DNA of 64,000 nucleotides from CAUZIZ01 sp965219855. Its GTDB lineage: Bacteria > Acidobacteriota > UBA6911 > RPQK01 > JAJDTT01. This document shows positions 36,738-46,060 of the stretch, piece after piece. The stretch spans positions 863,146 through 927,145 of the forward strand of contig CBDCOR010000022.1 of assembly GCA_965219855.1 (NCBI GenBank). Direction: 5' to 3'. The translations under genes were made by a program, and so were the position numbers. Positions within the stretch are counted from its first letter, which is position 1. Each line of letters begins with the position of its first letter. The notes under the pieces are model-generated. The model saw only the letters and a program-made list of their open reading frames with translations, was not told the DNA's origin and ran no database searches.

Positions 36738-38037
36738 GGAGGAGTAAATAAATAAAGGTGTCAATATATAGTTAGTAATGCTATGTTGCACATGCATGGA
36801 TACGCTGACCGAATTGACGGAGAAATTCCGCTCTGTATGGCCCCTGTTGGATGAACGAACGCGGCGGATTATGGCGGCCAGTGAAGCGAGAGCGTTGGGC
36901 CATGGCGGAGTCAGTTTGGTACGCCGTGCCTGCGGACTGTCGCGCAAGGCAATCGCTAAAGGAATCCGTGAAATCGAAGAGGGTTTCGTGCCCATGGAAG
37001 GCCGCATCCGGCGGCCCGGAGCGGGACGCAAGCCCCTGACGGTTTCGGACCCGGGGCTGGTGGAGCAATTGGAAGAAATGAGCGAGGTCCAAACTCGGGG
37101 TGACCCGGAGTCTCCGTTGCGTTGGATTTGCAAGAGCACGCGGGCCATCGCGAAAGAACTGGCCCGGCACAAACACCCGGTCAGTCATACGAAGGTGGCG
37201 CAGATCCTTCACGACCTCGACTACAGTCTGCAGAGCAATCGGAAGACCGAGGAAGGGAAAGATCATCCGGACCGCGACGCCCAGTTTCGGCACATCAGCG
37301 CCACCGTCAGACACTGCCTGAGGGAAGGCAGTCCGGTCATTTCCGTGGATACCAAGAAGAAAGAACTCATCGGCAACTACGACAACGCGGGCCAGCAATG
37401 GCTTCCCGCCGGGCAGCCGATCAAGGTTCAGGGTCATGACTTTCCCACTCCCGACGTTCCCCGTGCCTATCCTTACGGCGTTTATGACATTGGGCGCAAT
37501 ACCGGCTTTGTCAATGTCGGCACCGATCACGACACGGGAGCGTTTGCGGTCGCCTCCATTCGCGGCTGGTGGCGCCAGGAAGGGAGACGGATCTATCCGA
37601 ATGCAAGAACGATACTGATCACCGCCGACGCCGGCGGGAGCAACGGTTGGCGGTTGCGCCTTTGGAAATTTGAGTTGCAGAAGTTCGCAGACGAAACGGG
37701 CCTCCCGGCTTCGGTCTGTCATTTTCCACCCGGCACCAGCAAATGGAACAAGATCGAACACCGCCTCTTTTCTTTCATCTCTTCGAACTGGCGCGGCGAA
37801 CCTTTACGAGACTACGAAACAATTGTTCAACTCATCGCGAAGACAACGACAGCTAAAGGACTCAAAGTGACGTGCCGGCTAGATCGCCGCAAGTATCCCA
37901 CTGGACGCAAAGTCTCCAATGAAGAAATGAAGCGAATCCAGATGCGGCCCAACCCGTTCCATGGCGAATGGAATTAATGTAATAGAACCGAACTCCGCCG
38001 AATCATAACATGATACCTTTAGTTATTTACGATTCCT
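36738..38037 (+). mobile_element. ISAzo13-family element, copy 2 (both ends present)
   Basis: The left end GGAGGAGTAAATAAATAAAG and the reverse complement of the right end (GGAATCGTAAATAACTAAAG) form an imperfect inverted repeat. TAAG-type sequence flanks both outer ends. The internal 1.2 kb is almost identical to copy 1 (5976-7196), indicating recent transposition. This is the better candidate for an active parent. Confidence 0.82.
36778..37977 (+). CDS. ISAzo13-family transposase
   Basis: A 399-residue DDE transposase with the same acidic segments as copy 1 (VISVDTKKKE, ILITADAGGSNG, KWNKIEHRLFSF). It ends in the family-typical NPFHGEWN. Many relatives continue a few residues further (NYTI-like), so a small truncation of the tail is possible. 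The differences from copy 1 are few and include a GR for GG change near residue 83. It is probably translated from 36778 or from the internal ATG at 36796. Confidence 0.88.
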   Translation: MLCCTCMDTLTELTEKFRSVWPLLDERTRRIMAASEARALGHGGVSLVRRACGLSRKAIAKGIREIEEGFVPMEGRIRRPGAGRKPLTVSDPGLVEQLEEMSEVQTRGDPESPLRWICKSTRAIAKELARHKHPVSHTKVAQILHDLDYSLQSNRKTEEGKDHPDRDAQFRHISATVRHCLREGSPVISVDTKKKELIGNYDNAGQQWLPAGQPIKVQGHDFPTPDVPRAYPYGVYDIGRNTGFVNVGTDHDTGAFAVASIRGWWRQEGRRIYPNARTILITADAGGSNGWRLRLWKFELQKFADETGLPASVCHFPPGTSKWNKIEHRLFSFISSNWRGEPLRDYETIVQLIAKTTTAKGLKVTCRLDRRKYPTGRKVSNEEMKRIQMRPNPFHGEWN

Positions 38038-38076
38038 AAGCCCGGGTTCCCCACACTTTGCTGGAGGAGGCGAAGG

Positions 38077-39300
38077 ATGATGTCTAGCCAGAAGGACCGC
38101 CGCCAATTTCTGACCGGTCTGGGAGCGAGTGCAGCGGGGGTGTGGAGCCTTGGAGCCAAATCAGCGACACGCTCATATTCTGCTAACGAGATCCTGAACA
38201 TCGGGTGTATCGGGACTGGGGGGCGGTGTCGTTCCCTCATGCGGACTATCAAGAAGGTGCCCGGCGTCAGACTGGCCGCCGTCTGTGACATCTGGGACGA
38301 TCACCTTGAGAAGGGTCGAGAGCTTGCCGATCCAAAGGCATTTAGCAGCAAGCGCTACCACGATCTGCTTGAAAGCAAAGACATTGATGCGGTGATCATA
38401 GGGGCGCCCGACCACTGGCACGTTCCTATGACAATCGACGCCTGTAAGGCAGGCAAAGATGTCTACGTCGAAAAACCCCTGACACACGATCCAAGCGAAG
38501 GAGAAGCGGTCATCCGCACCCAGAACGAGTATGGTCGAATCGTACAGGTGGGCATGCAGCAGCGAAGCATGCCCCAGTTTCGGAAAGCCTATGAAATCAT
38601 CCAATCAGGCGTGCTGGGCAAAATTCACAAAGTCCACCTAACCTGGAATCGCAATGCCGAAAAGGTGCGCAGACGACCGGTTGACATCGATCCCGCGAGC
38701 CTGAATTGGAAGCAGTTTCTAGGATCGGCCAGAGAACAGCCATTTGATCCGTACCGCTTTCGCAATTGGCGCTGGTTCTGGGATTTTGGTGGCGGAATTC
38801 TCACCGATCTCATGATTCACTATCACGACGTCGCCAACTGGTATCTCGACCTCGGGAACCCCACAACGGCCACCACCATCGGAGACAACTTCATCACTTC
38901 CGGTCTCTGGGAGACTCCCGACACTATACAAACCCTGTTGCGCTTCGAAGAAGAGAAGGTACAGGTCTACTTCGAAGGCACCTTCGTAAACGCAAGGAAC
39001 GCTGCGATGCTCGAGTTCATGGGGACCGAAGCCACACTCTACCTGGACCGGGGGCGCTATGAAGTTCTGCCCGAGAAGGAAAGCAAGCTCGCTCCCTCCC
39101 ACATGATCTTGGGTCGGGGTCCACGAGGCGCCGACTTTTATGATCCGCCCGCGTCGACGCAGCTACACCTGCAGGATTGGGTTGACTGCATCCGCAGCCG
39201 CAACCGACCCAGAGCCCCCGCGGAAGTCGGCGTAAAGGTAGCCGCCGACGCCCACCTGGCGAACCTCGCCTATCGCAACGGCCGGGTTGAGAGCAGCTAA
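38077..39300 (+). CDS. Gfo/Idh/MocA-family oxidoreductase, Tat-exported
   Basis: This 407-residue protein has a twin-arginine signal (DRRQFLTGLGASAAGVWSLG). The Rossmann NAD(P)-binding start is NIGCIGTGGRCRSLM. The family hallmark DVYVEKPLTHDPSEGEA contains the catalytic-region EKP motif, and FWDFGGGILTDLMIHYHDVANW supplies the downstream His/Asp residues. It probably oxidises or reduces a sugar or inositol-type substrate in the periplasm with a bound cofactor. GGAGG precedes the ATG at 38077; ATG 38080 is an alternative. This is the usual planctomycete/acidobacterial exported subgroup. No partner gene is adjacent, because repeats follow. Confidence 0.9.
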   Translation: MMSSQKDRRQFLTGLGASAAGVWSLGAKSATRSYSANEILNIGCIGTGGRCRSLMRTIKKVPGVRLAAVCDIWDDHLEKGRELADPKAFSSKRYHDLLESKDIDAVIIGAPDHWHVPMTIDACKAGKDVYVEKPLTHDPSEGEAVIRTQNEYGRIVQVGMQQRSMPQFRKAYEIIQSGVLGKIHKVHLTWNRNAEKVRRRPVDIDPASLNWKQFLGSAREQPFDPYRFRNWRWFWDFGGGILTDLMIHYHDVANWYLDLGNPTTATTIGDNFITSGLWETPDTIQTLLRFEEEKVQVYFEGTFVNARNAAMLEFMGTEATLYLDRGRYEVLPEKESKLAPSHMILGRGPRGADFYDPPASTQLHLQDWVDCIRSRNRPRAPAEVGVKVAADAHLANLAYRNGRVESS

Positions 39301-40224
39301 GCGTGAAACTTCAAGAAGAGTCGCAGGTCGCACGTCGCAAGTCTCTTGTCGCTGGAGAGCGTGGCGAAGAATGGGAGCAGCAATGCGAAAATTGGGGAAG
39401 CCTGAAGCGCGAGCGAGGGGTTGGGAATCGGCAAGATCTTGCTGTTTCCTCTCTCTCCGGGGCGTGGTCCCCCCCTGCAAACAATTCAGGTCATCCCTGG
39501 CTCTTTTCTTGTCTCCGATCAGATGCCCTTTTGGTGACGCATCTCTCAGGTCGCCAACCCCTCGCTCGCGCTTCAGGCTTCCATGGCTCGGGTAGTTTCT
39601 TTCTCGAATGGGGCCAGCACCGCTGGGGGTGGCACTAAGCTAAACCTTGATTGGGCGGACGTAGCTTTGGGCTCCAGGCCGAAGTCTTCTTGATTCGAGC
39701 CTTTGGCTCGGACGGCGGCCTGGAGCCCACCGCTACGCCGGGACTCGAAGTTTCATTCTCGAGTGGGGCCAGCAGCGCTGGGGGTGTCACTAAGCTGAAA
39801 CTTCATTGTCGAGCTTCCGAACTTCGGCGTTCGTATTGTTCGGTGTTTTGCGGTTTGAGATTTGGGCTTTTCTGCTTCCCGAGAAGGCAACCGCTAAAGG
39901 CTAAACCGCTGAATATCGAACACGAATTTCAAAGGAAACCCCTTTAGCCTTCGTGTTCGATGTTTAGCGGTTCGAGATTTAGGCTTTCTTTCTACTCAGG
40001 AGAAAGAAACCGTAGAAAATACTCAACCGCAAAATATCGAACGGGCGAATTTCGAAGGCCGGATCAGGCGACGCTGGCCTCTGGGTAGCCAAAGTTTCTT
40101 TCTCGAATGGGGCAGCACCGCTGGGGGGCCACTAAGCTGAAACTTCAAACGTGGCTTCGGTCTCCAGGTCGAAGTTCTGGCGTCGAGCTCTTGGCTCGAA
40201 ACGGCGGCCTGGAGGCCGCCGCTA
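39301..40224. repeat. Cluster of dispersed repeats, no gene
   Basis: Contents in order: heptamer repeats (AGTCGCA, GGTCGCA, CGTCGCA) at 39318-39340. A perfect 27-bp inverted pair follows at 39398-39424 and 39554-39580. Palindromic units with GTTTCTTTCTCGAATGGGGC lie at 39595-39650, 39745-39805 and 40090-40145. An array of GCGGTTTGAGATTTGGGC / CGTGTTCGATGTTTAGCGG variants spans 39855-40045. Finally a hairpin TCGAGCTCTTGGCTCGA and the stem GCGGCCTGGAGGCCGC lie directly before the group II intron. Nothing here supports a protein gene. Confidence 0.7.
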
Positions 40225-40814
40225 GTGCGCCTGTGAAGGCGTTTGATCAGAAGGGTGAAAGTCCCTTCCAGGCTAACGTTACCGGCCTGAAGTCGGCAGT
40301 GGTAACTGCGTTTCCGTGAGGAAGGGTGGAGAGCAACCTGAGACGAACGACCAAGCCGTAACGCAAGTGAACTCGATTCGGCCAAGCCTGTCGGGGAGGG
40401 TCCTGGCAAAGCCCGAACCCTTGACCGCGCGACGGCCATCCCTCCGACCTGAACGGTCTGCCCGGGGGGATAGACGCGGCAAGTCACGGCGGTGAAGTAA
40501 CGTGACAAAGCGACCGTGACGAAATGGCAATGCGGTGGTTGGAGATGGAGAGGTCGGAAGGTCAAACGAGATAAGCAGGGAGATCTGTCGGGTGAGGGAC
40601 GTGGACGACCCATCGTGAGAGCTCGCAGTGGGGGACGCTGCGTGAGCAATGGCCCAGGCCCGCGGTGCAGTATCGCCCGCCGAAGGGGAGCGAACCTGGC
40701 GATACCGGTGAGGTCGGTTGAAGCGGCTCGACAGAAGTCAGAGCTCCCATAGTAGCGGGGAAGCCGTGCAGCAAAACGCGGTGGAGCGAAGGGGAGCAGG
40801 AAGGTAGATGCGAA

Positions 40815-42173
40815 ATGACTAAATCGCGGAAACGTAACTCCGCCCAAAGGCGGGACTACATCCCGGTCACAGTGCCGTTTTCGGCTAGCCCGGCTGGAGA
40901 GCCCGCTGGCATCGAACAGTGGGCTCATCGCGCGGTTTGGACGGATCGCATGTTGGAGACACTTTTGAAAGGAAAGGTGAGAGGAGGGAAATGGCACACG
41001 CTGATCGATAAGGTGTTTTGCAGCCGGAACCTTTCCAGCTCGGCCGAGAAGGTCTTGGGCAGGAAAGGAGCGGCGGGAGTGGACCGGCAAACGTGGGGGG
41101 ATTTCGCCGAACACGAGCGGGAGGAACTCGAATGGTTGCAGGAAGAACTGCGTGAGGGGACCTATCGTCCGGCAGCGGTGCTGCGGAGGTGGATTCCCAA
41201 AACAGGCAGTTCGGAAAAGCGACCGCTGGGGATTTCGACCGTGCGGGATCGAGTCGTGCAAACGGCTTTGGTCCACGGGATCGAGCCGATTCTGGATGCC
41301 ACGTTCCATGATCGAAGCTACGGCTTTCGTCATGGGCGAGGGTGCCACGGCGCACTGCAGTACGTCGAAGAGCTGCTCGAAGCCGGTTATGTGTATGTCG
41401 TCGACGCGGATCTGAAGGGTTACTTCGATACGATCCCGAAAGATCGACTGTTGGACCTGATCCAACAGAAGATATCGGATCGCCGCGTGCTGGGCCTGGT
41501 TCAGCTGTTTCTGAATCAGGGGATACTGGAAGAGCTGCGTAAGTGGATTCCGGAAGCCGGAGTCCCCCAAGGCGCCGTTCTTTCTCCGGTGTTGTCGAAT
41601 GCCTACCTCAATCCCCTGGACCATCGGATGGCCGATCTGGGCTTCCAGATGGTGCGCTACGCGGATGACTTTATCCTGCTGTGTCGCGCACCCGAGGAGG
41701 CTGAAGCGGCCCTGGCCGAAGGGCGGGACTGGGTGGAGGACAACGGGCTGAGACTGCATCCCGAGAAGACACACATCGTGGACTCGCGAGAGAAGAGCTT
41801 TTCGTTCTTGGGCGATTCGTTCCGAGGCCGTTTTCGGTTTCCACGAGCGAAGAGCCACCGAAAGTTCGTCGAGCGCATTCACGAGCTGACGCCGCGCAAG
41901 TCGGGCGACTCGCTGGAGGTCATCCTCCAGCGGCTCAATCGCTCGACGCAAGGCTGGTTCAACTACTTCCGGCACTGTCATTGGAACATCTTCAAGGACT
42001 ACGACGGTCTGATCCGTCGTCGTTTGCGACGCCTGCTTCTGAAGCGCAACCGGAAGAATAGAAAACGCCTCTGTCGAAATCACCGTTGGCCCAACGCCTT
42101 CTTTACGGATCATGGGTTCACGAGCCTGACTGACGCCCATATCCGTTTCGTCCAATCCATAGGAACCTACTGA
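40815..42173 (+). CDS. ltrA: Group II intron reverse transcriptase/maturase
   Basis: A 452-residue intron-encoded protein. The reverse transcriptase blocks include YRPAAVLRRWIPKTGSSEKR with PLGI, DATFHDRSYGFRHGRGCHGA, VVDADLKGYFDTI, GVPQGAVLSPVLSNAYL and the catalytic RYADDFILLC (Asp284/Asp285). The maturase X domain includes the GWFNYFRHCHWNIF segment. No HNH endonuclease domain follows, as is usual for class C. It assists intron splicing and reverse-transcribes the intron into new sites. The frame is intact, so the intron may be active. The start at 40815 is supported by AAGGTAG upstream. Confidence 0.92.
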   Translation: MTKSRKRNSAQRRDYIPVTVPFSASPAGEPAGIEQWAHRAVWTDRMLETLLKGKVRGGKWHTLIDKVFCSRNLSSSAEKVLGRKGAAGVDRQTWGDFAEHEREELEWLQEELREGTYRPAAVLRRWIPKTGSSEKRPLGISTVRDRVVQTALVHGIEPILDATFHDRSYGFRHGRGCHGALQYVEELLEAGYVYVVDADLKGYFDTIPKDRLLDLIQQKISDRRVLGLVQLFLNQGILEELRKWIPEAGVPQGAVLSPVLSNAYLNPLDHRMADLGFQMVRYADDFILLCRAPEEAEAALAEGRDWVEDNGLRLHPEKTHIVDSREKSFSFLGDSFRGRFRFPRAKSHRKFVERIHELTPRKSGDSLEVILQRLNRSTQGWFNYFRHCHWNIFKDYDGLIRRRLRRLLLKRNRKNRKRLCRNHRWPNAFFTDHGFTSLTDAHIRFVQSIGTY

Positions 42174-42175
42174 CT

Positions 42176-42213
42176 GGAGAGCTGTATGCGGGAGAATCGC
42201 ACGTGCAGTTCGG
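42176..42213 (+). ncRNA. Group II intron domain V
   Basis: The hairpin begins GAGAGCTGTATGCGGGAGAA and its 3' strand is TCGCACGTGCAGTTC. It has the two-part stem and GGAGAA-type loop of bacterial domain V, the catalytic core that binds the active-site metals. It lies 3 bases after the maturase stop codon. Confidence 0.8.
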
Positions 42214-42251
42214 AGGGAGGGGAGCCGGGTGACCGTGCTTCCCTACCCTAT

Positions 42252-42473
42252 CGCCGGATCGCCGAAGTTTCTTTCCTGTACGATGCGGCGCAGCCGGTGG
42301 CGGGGCTAAGCTGAAACTTCATTGGAACCTCGCACGTCCAGGTCACTGATTAGCGCGAAAATTAGGGAAGCCTGAAGCGCAAGCGAGGGGTGAGCTGGAC
42401 AACAGAACCATCTTCCCTATCCCCGACCTGAAGTTCCCCCTGAATGATCCAGTACGGCTGGGAGAGGGATAGC
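42252..42473. repeat. Dispersed palindromic repeats downstream of the intron
   Basis: Contains GAAGTTTCTTTCCTGTACGA to GGCTAAGCTGAAACTTC (42262-42320), whose ends are inverted. It shares a core (CGGCGCAGCCGGTGGCGGGG) with the unit at 14505-14555. Bases 42363-42435 carry the AAGCCTGAAGCGCAAGCGAG and GAGCTGGACAACAGAA motifs seen at 39.4, 14.4 and 62.8 kb. No gene. Confidence 0.6.
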
Positions 42474-44009
42474 TCAGAACGGACTGACCGAAAGCACCTC
42501 CTTGGCATAGACATCCCAGAGCTTGCCCAGAAAGAGTCTGCCAAACCGGCCTAACGCAGAGGTTTTATCGGCAAGGCTGGGAGCCTCGACTCGAAAGGTA
42601 CTGAGCTGCTTCAGGAAGTCGAGTAGGTGGATTCTGAGGATTCCCGATGCCAGAACCTCGGCATCGGAATCCTGCTCGGCGGCCACATGGCCTTTGAGGA
42701 TCCGAGTGTAGAGTGTGGTCGTATCACTCCACAGATCCAGGCCCGGATCGTCCTTGATCTCCTTGAAGCCCGTCAGCGTGAGGGGCTCTCCCTCGCCATT
42801 CCTAAAGTGGAGCCGATACAGCATCTTTTTCTCGTCCGGGTCCGCCTCATCGGCGAACAGGTTGAAGATGCCTTGCTCCACCGGGAGCTGTCCTCCCAGG
42901 CTCTCACAGGTGAGGTAGCCTTCGGCGGCAGCCTCGTGCAGAGGGCGAGTGATAAAACGGTTGACCCCGTCTACCCGAATCGTGAGATTGAAGGAAACGT
43001 AAGACTTAGTCCGCTTCCCCACGTTGTGTCCACGTTGATAGTCCGTTTCTCCGAAGCCCAGGTAGCCTTTCATCTCCTCGCTGAAGCTCAGCTTGGTTGG
43101 AGTCGTATGGATATCGGTGGAATACTCAGCTTGAGTGTCCGTCAACGCGATCCCTTGTTGCTTGCACCACTCGCGCCCGCGGAGGACTCCCAGGTTCACG
43201 GCTTCCACGACCCGATCGGCGCTCAGATTCAAGAGGTAGTGCAGGGGCACTTCCGACTTCAGAATCTTGAGTTCGATATGGCGACCAAACTCACCGTCCT
43301 GCCCTTCAGCCAAAGCGGCATTGTTTTCTTTGATCCGACGGATGATTCGCCTGAAGTGCCCGTTGGCGGCTGTCTCAATGATCTGAAAGTATTGCGCCAG
43401 AAATCCACCGTGCCATTCGCTTCGCTCGCTGACGGTCCAGATGATCCAGAGCTCGTCTGCACCCCGGCGGATGGCCTCCTCGATGTTGGCATCACTGATA
43501 TAGACCGAGTCGATGTAGGTCTCACCGTTGATGATGACGGGGGGAAACCACATGGGAAGGGAAACGCAGGCGACCAGGAAATCCTCCGTCATCCGGTCGG
43601 GGGTGATTACCTCCAACTCGTGCTTGCTGAAGTTGTAGACGTTGAAGGTAGCCTCTCGCTGTGTTTCTCGAATCAGCTTCCAGTCCAGTCCCCACCCTGG
43701 AAAGACGTTCTCACGGAAACGATCCAGCTTGAACATGGACTCGGCGAAAAACAGATTGGCGTACTGTTGCCAGTTGAAGTCAATTCCCAGATTGGGGTCG
43801 AAGTTTCGCCAGTTCTCGGCGATCTGGGTACCATTCAATCCCTGACAATACATGGCCAGGTTGAAAACCCCGCCGCTGGCTCCATCGGCATGATCGAAGC
43901 TGAGACCTGCCTCGTCGAGCCAGACCTGGAGAACCCCCGCCTGGAACGCCACCTTCACACCGCCGCCAGCCATGATCAAGGAGCGCTTCTTGGGCTCTAA
44001 ATCGTTCAT
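42474..44009 (-). CDS. Patatin-like phospholipase family protein
   Basis: This 511-residue protein starts at 44009 (MNDLEPKKRSLIMAGGGVKV) after GGGGGA. It has the oxyanion-hole GGGVKVAFQAGVL and the nucleophile elbow GASGG (Ser45) near the N-terminus. The catalytic-Asp region is probably IDSVYISDANIEEAI, about residue 167-180, although it reads SD rather than the common DGG/DGA. Patatins are acyl hydrolases for lipids using a Ser-Asp dyad. The C-terminal 250 residues (KLSFSEEMKGYLGFGETDYQ and beyond) have no recognised domain. No signal peptide, so it is cytoplasmic or membrane-associated. It stands alone, downstream of an unknown 538-residue gene. Confidence 0.85.
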   Translation of the reverse strand: MNDLEPKKRSLIMAGGGVKVAFQAGVLQVWLDEAGLSFDHADGASGGVFNLAMYCQGLNGTQIAENWRNFDPNLGIDFNWQQYANLFFAESMFKLDRFRENVFPGWGLDWKLIRETQREATFNVYNFSKHELEVITPDRMTEDFLVACVSLPMWFPPVIINGETYIDSVYISDANIEEAIRRGADELWIIWTVSERSEWHGGFLAQYFQIIETAANGHFRRIIRRIKENNAALAEGQDGEFGRHIELKILKSEVPLHYLLNLSADRVVEAVNLGVLRGREWCKQQGIALTDTQAEYSTDIHTTPTKLSFSEEMKGYLGFGETDYQRGHNVGKRTKSYVSFNLTIRVDGVNRFITRPLHEAAAEGYLTCESLGGQLPVEQGIFNLFADEADPDEKKMLYRLHFRNGEGEPLTLTGFKEIKDDPGLDLWSDTTTLYTRILKGHVAAEQDSDAEVLASGILRIHLLDFLKQLSTFRVEAPSLADKTSALGRFGRLFLGKLWDVYAKEVLSVSPF

Positions 44010-44173
44010 TCTGTCATTCCCCCTTTTCTTTCTACCCGCGTTTTCAGTTCTCGGCGGCCGCAGGCCGCTGCGAGCCGGGCGATCGACCTCCCACCGGGAT
44101 TCAACATGTTGACTCAAGGCGTGCTCTAGAGACCCCTTAATCAAGAAAAAGTTCACAAACTGATCAAGAAGTG

Positions 44174-45790
44174 TCAAGCAGCGAGTAGTTGCTCTTCAAC
44201 AAAGACGTTCAGCGAGCGGTCGAACCGTCGCCAAGCCGTCGCCAGCGGACAGCGCTGAGCCACTTCCTGTGGCAGCTTGAGATCGAGCGCCGTCAAGCCC
44301 GGTGCCAGGACTCGACCGTAGGCTTTGATGAAGAGGACAGCCACCTTTCTTCCCAAGGGCGTTAGATGGTACCGGCGCTTGCGGGGCACTTTGTCAATGA
44401 GTCCCTTTCGCCTCAACCGGCGCAGATCGTAGCTCGCCTGGCGTGAAGTGTAGGGGGCATCGAGCAAGGCGGAGACTTGCTCCACCAGTCGACGGTTGTC
44501 AAAACCGGCTACGAGACAGCTAAATGCGACCAGGCTGGAGAAGACCGCCATCACCCGAGGATCGCCAAAGCGAAGGCCAGAACTGTGTAGACCCTCGGCA
44601 GTTTTCGAGGGTTGGCTCACCTTTTGGAAGGTGAGCACGTCGGGTGCCGGTCGAGCGTCTGCAGCTTCGGCGTCGCACAGACGCCGGTTGGCGGAATCGC
44701 CAACAGCCCAAAGGGCATACCAGTTGCGAGCGCAAACGCGGCGACCCACTCCGAAGTCGCGGCTGTCGCAGATCACGGTTTCGGTCCGCAAGGCGCGGCC
44801 CTCTTTGAAATATTGCTTGATACGAGACGACTTGTAATAACAACTGAGGACCGGGTCCACCCCTCGTCTGAGGACTCGGGAGCGAAAGCTTCCGGGAGTT
44901 CGTCGGGTGATTCGCCGATCGAAGATCAGCGTCACCTGTTCGGGGCGACCAATGTCCAAATGGTCTCGAATCACCCCTTCGAACCACATCCGCCCGGCCT
45001 GGGGTCGGTCAAAGACACAGGTGTCGGAGACCTCGAACTGGCGGAAAGCCAACTCGTAGGTGTAACCGGCCTCGAAGTCCTCCGAGCTGAAGGGAGAAGG
45101 TAAACGCCACCACCAACGCCAGAAGAAGCTGCGCACGGCCCCCGAACCCAACCGGTCACAGATGCTCTGCAGGGCCTCGGGATCGGCGCAAGAACGGAAT
45201 CCGTTGTCCAGGGCCTCGTAGGCGATGCCCGCTTTTTCTAGTTGCCGCTTGACCCACTCATGGCCGTTGAGCCACAGCCAGATGGGATAAGGCGCGTAGG
45301 CATTGGTCTTCCAAAACGTGCCGCCCCACTCGGAGTCCCAGAGGTAGAAGTAGAAGTGGTTGATGTAAACCATCTGACGGCCCCACTCCATATGGGGATG
45401 CGCGGCCGTTTCCTGCCCTTTGCCCTTCCAGGACCGCCACGCCGATGCTTTCTCCTGGGCAATGCCGATCAACACCACCCGCTCTTGGCCTTCCTTCGCC
45501 GCCGCTTCCAGGTAGGGACGAGCCGTCTCCTCCTTGTTTTCCCCTTTCTTGAAGTGCACTACCGGAATATTGTGTTCTTCGGCGAAGCGGTGAATGGCTT
45601 TGACGTAGCCTTGACCGATCTTGCCGAAGGCCGCCGAGGAGGGGATCTTGAACCCCTTGACCCAACGCAGAAAGGTACAGACTTGTCCCACCGACTGCAG
45701 CTTGGGAACGTAAGCCTGCAAGAACACTCGGTCGATGCAGCGGCACTTGAGAGTGACGTGATCCCGCAATAGACTGGCATAGTCGGTCAT
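44174..45790 (-). CDS. 538-residue protein of unknown function with a C-terminal winged-helix-like region
   Basis: The start at 45790 (MTDYASLLRDHVTLKCRCID) has a GGAGGT site. No catalytic family was recognised. Residues 1-200 are rich in aromatic residues and invariant-looking segments (KLQSVGQVCTFLRW, GFKIPSSAAFGKIG, PVVHFKKGENKEE, VLIGIAQEKASAWRSW). A Trp-rich patch (FFWRWWWRLPSPF) follows near residue 235, then basic segments. Residues 440-510 (YTSRQASYDLRRLRRKGLID, then KRRYHLTPLGRKVAVLF) look like a winged-helix DNA-binding fold. It is tentatively mobile-element or DNA-associated because of its repeat-rich setting, but it lacks recognisable transposase residues and terminal repeats. The upstream spacer carries a 28-bp palindrome. 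Confidence 0.6.
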   Translation of the reverse strand: MTDYASLLRDHVTLKCRCIDRVFLQAYVPKLQSVGQVCTFLRWVKGFKIPSSAAFGKIGQGYVKAIHRFAEEHNIPVVHFKKGENKEETARPYLEAAAKEGQERVVLIGIAQEKASAWRSWKGKGQETAAHPHMEWGRQMVYINHFYFYLWDSEWGGTFWKTNAYAPYPIWLWLNGHEWVKRQLEKAGIAYEALDNGFRSCADPEALQSICDRLGSGAVRSFFWRWWWRLPSPFSSEDFEAGYTYELAFRQFEVSDTCVFDRPQAGRMWFEGVIRDHLDIGRPEQVTLIFDRRITRRTPGSFRSRVLRRGVDPVLSCYYKSSRIKQYFKEGRALRTETVICDSRDFGVGRRVCARNWYALWAVGDSANRRLCDAEAADARPAPDVLTFQKVSQPSKTAEGLHSSGLRFGDPRVMAVFSSLVAFSCLVAGFDNRRLVEQVSALLDAPYTSRQASYDLRRLRRKGLIDKVPRKRRYHLTPLGRKVAVLFIKAYGRVLAPGLTALDLKLPQEVAQRCPLATAWRRFDRSLNVFVEEQLLAA

Positions 45791-45840
45791 GACAACCTCC
45801 AGTGTTTTGGTTATCACCGAAGGTTATCGCCGACACGACG

Positions 45841-45868
45841 AGAGGGCAATCCTCCAGGATCGCCCTCT
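45841..45868. other. Perfect-stem palindrome in a divergent spacer
   Basis: AGAGGGC and GCCCTCT bracket an inner ATCCT..AGGAT pair, giving an almost uninterrupted 28-base hairpin. It sits 50 bases upstream of the unknown protein's start codon and could be an operator or a transcript structure. There is no T-run on either side to make it a clear terminator. Confidence 0.5.
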
Positions 45869-46060
45869 CTACATTCTTCTCAGTTCTTACTCGGCGGTAT
45901 GAGGTCGCTCGCTACCGCTAGCCGGCGTCTGCCGGACACTGGAAGCAAGCTTACCTTAAAGTCTCTTGATTGCAACCCGGCCAATCAGCTGATTTCACCG
46001 GGCGACTTCACAAAGTGGGGGTTTGCTGCTAGGATATGCCTTTGGTTGAGGACCGAAGTA

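Larger units (their letters stand above)
40225..42251 (+). mobile_element. Complete group II intron with reverse transcriptase (class C-like)
   Basis: The 5' end GTGCG begins right after a strong GC stem-loop (GGCGGCCTGGAGGCCGCC). Domain I contains GGGTGAAAGTCCCTTCC. An intron-encoded protein lies in domain IV, and the 3' part has a typical domain V hairpin (42179-42211) and a domain VI ending CCCTAT at 42251. Insertion just 3' of a terminator-like stem-loop is characteristic of bacterial class C introns. The exact 3' boundary is by consensus (AY end) and could be off by a base or two. Confidence 0.85.

Noticed and set aside
39318..39345. Heptamer units considered as a CRISPR array
   Set aside because: Units are 7-8 bases, degenerate and without spacers, which does not fit CRISPR repeats.
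40023..42155. A 710-codon minus-strand open frame
   Set aside because: It is antisense to the group II intron and its reverse transcriptase, has low-complexity Arg/Pro/Ser composition and no recognisable domain. The plus-strand frame has clear RT motifs.
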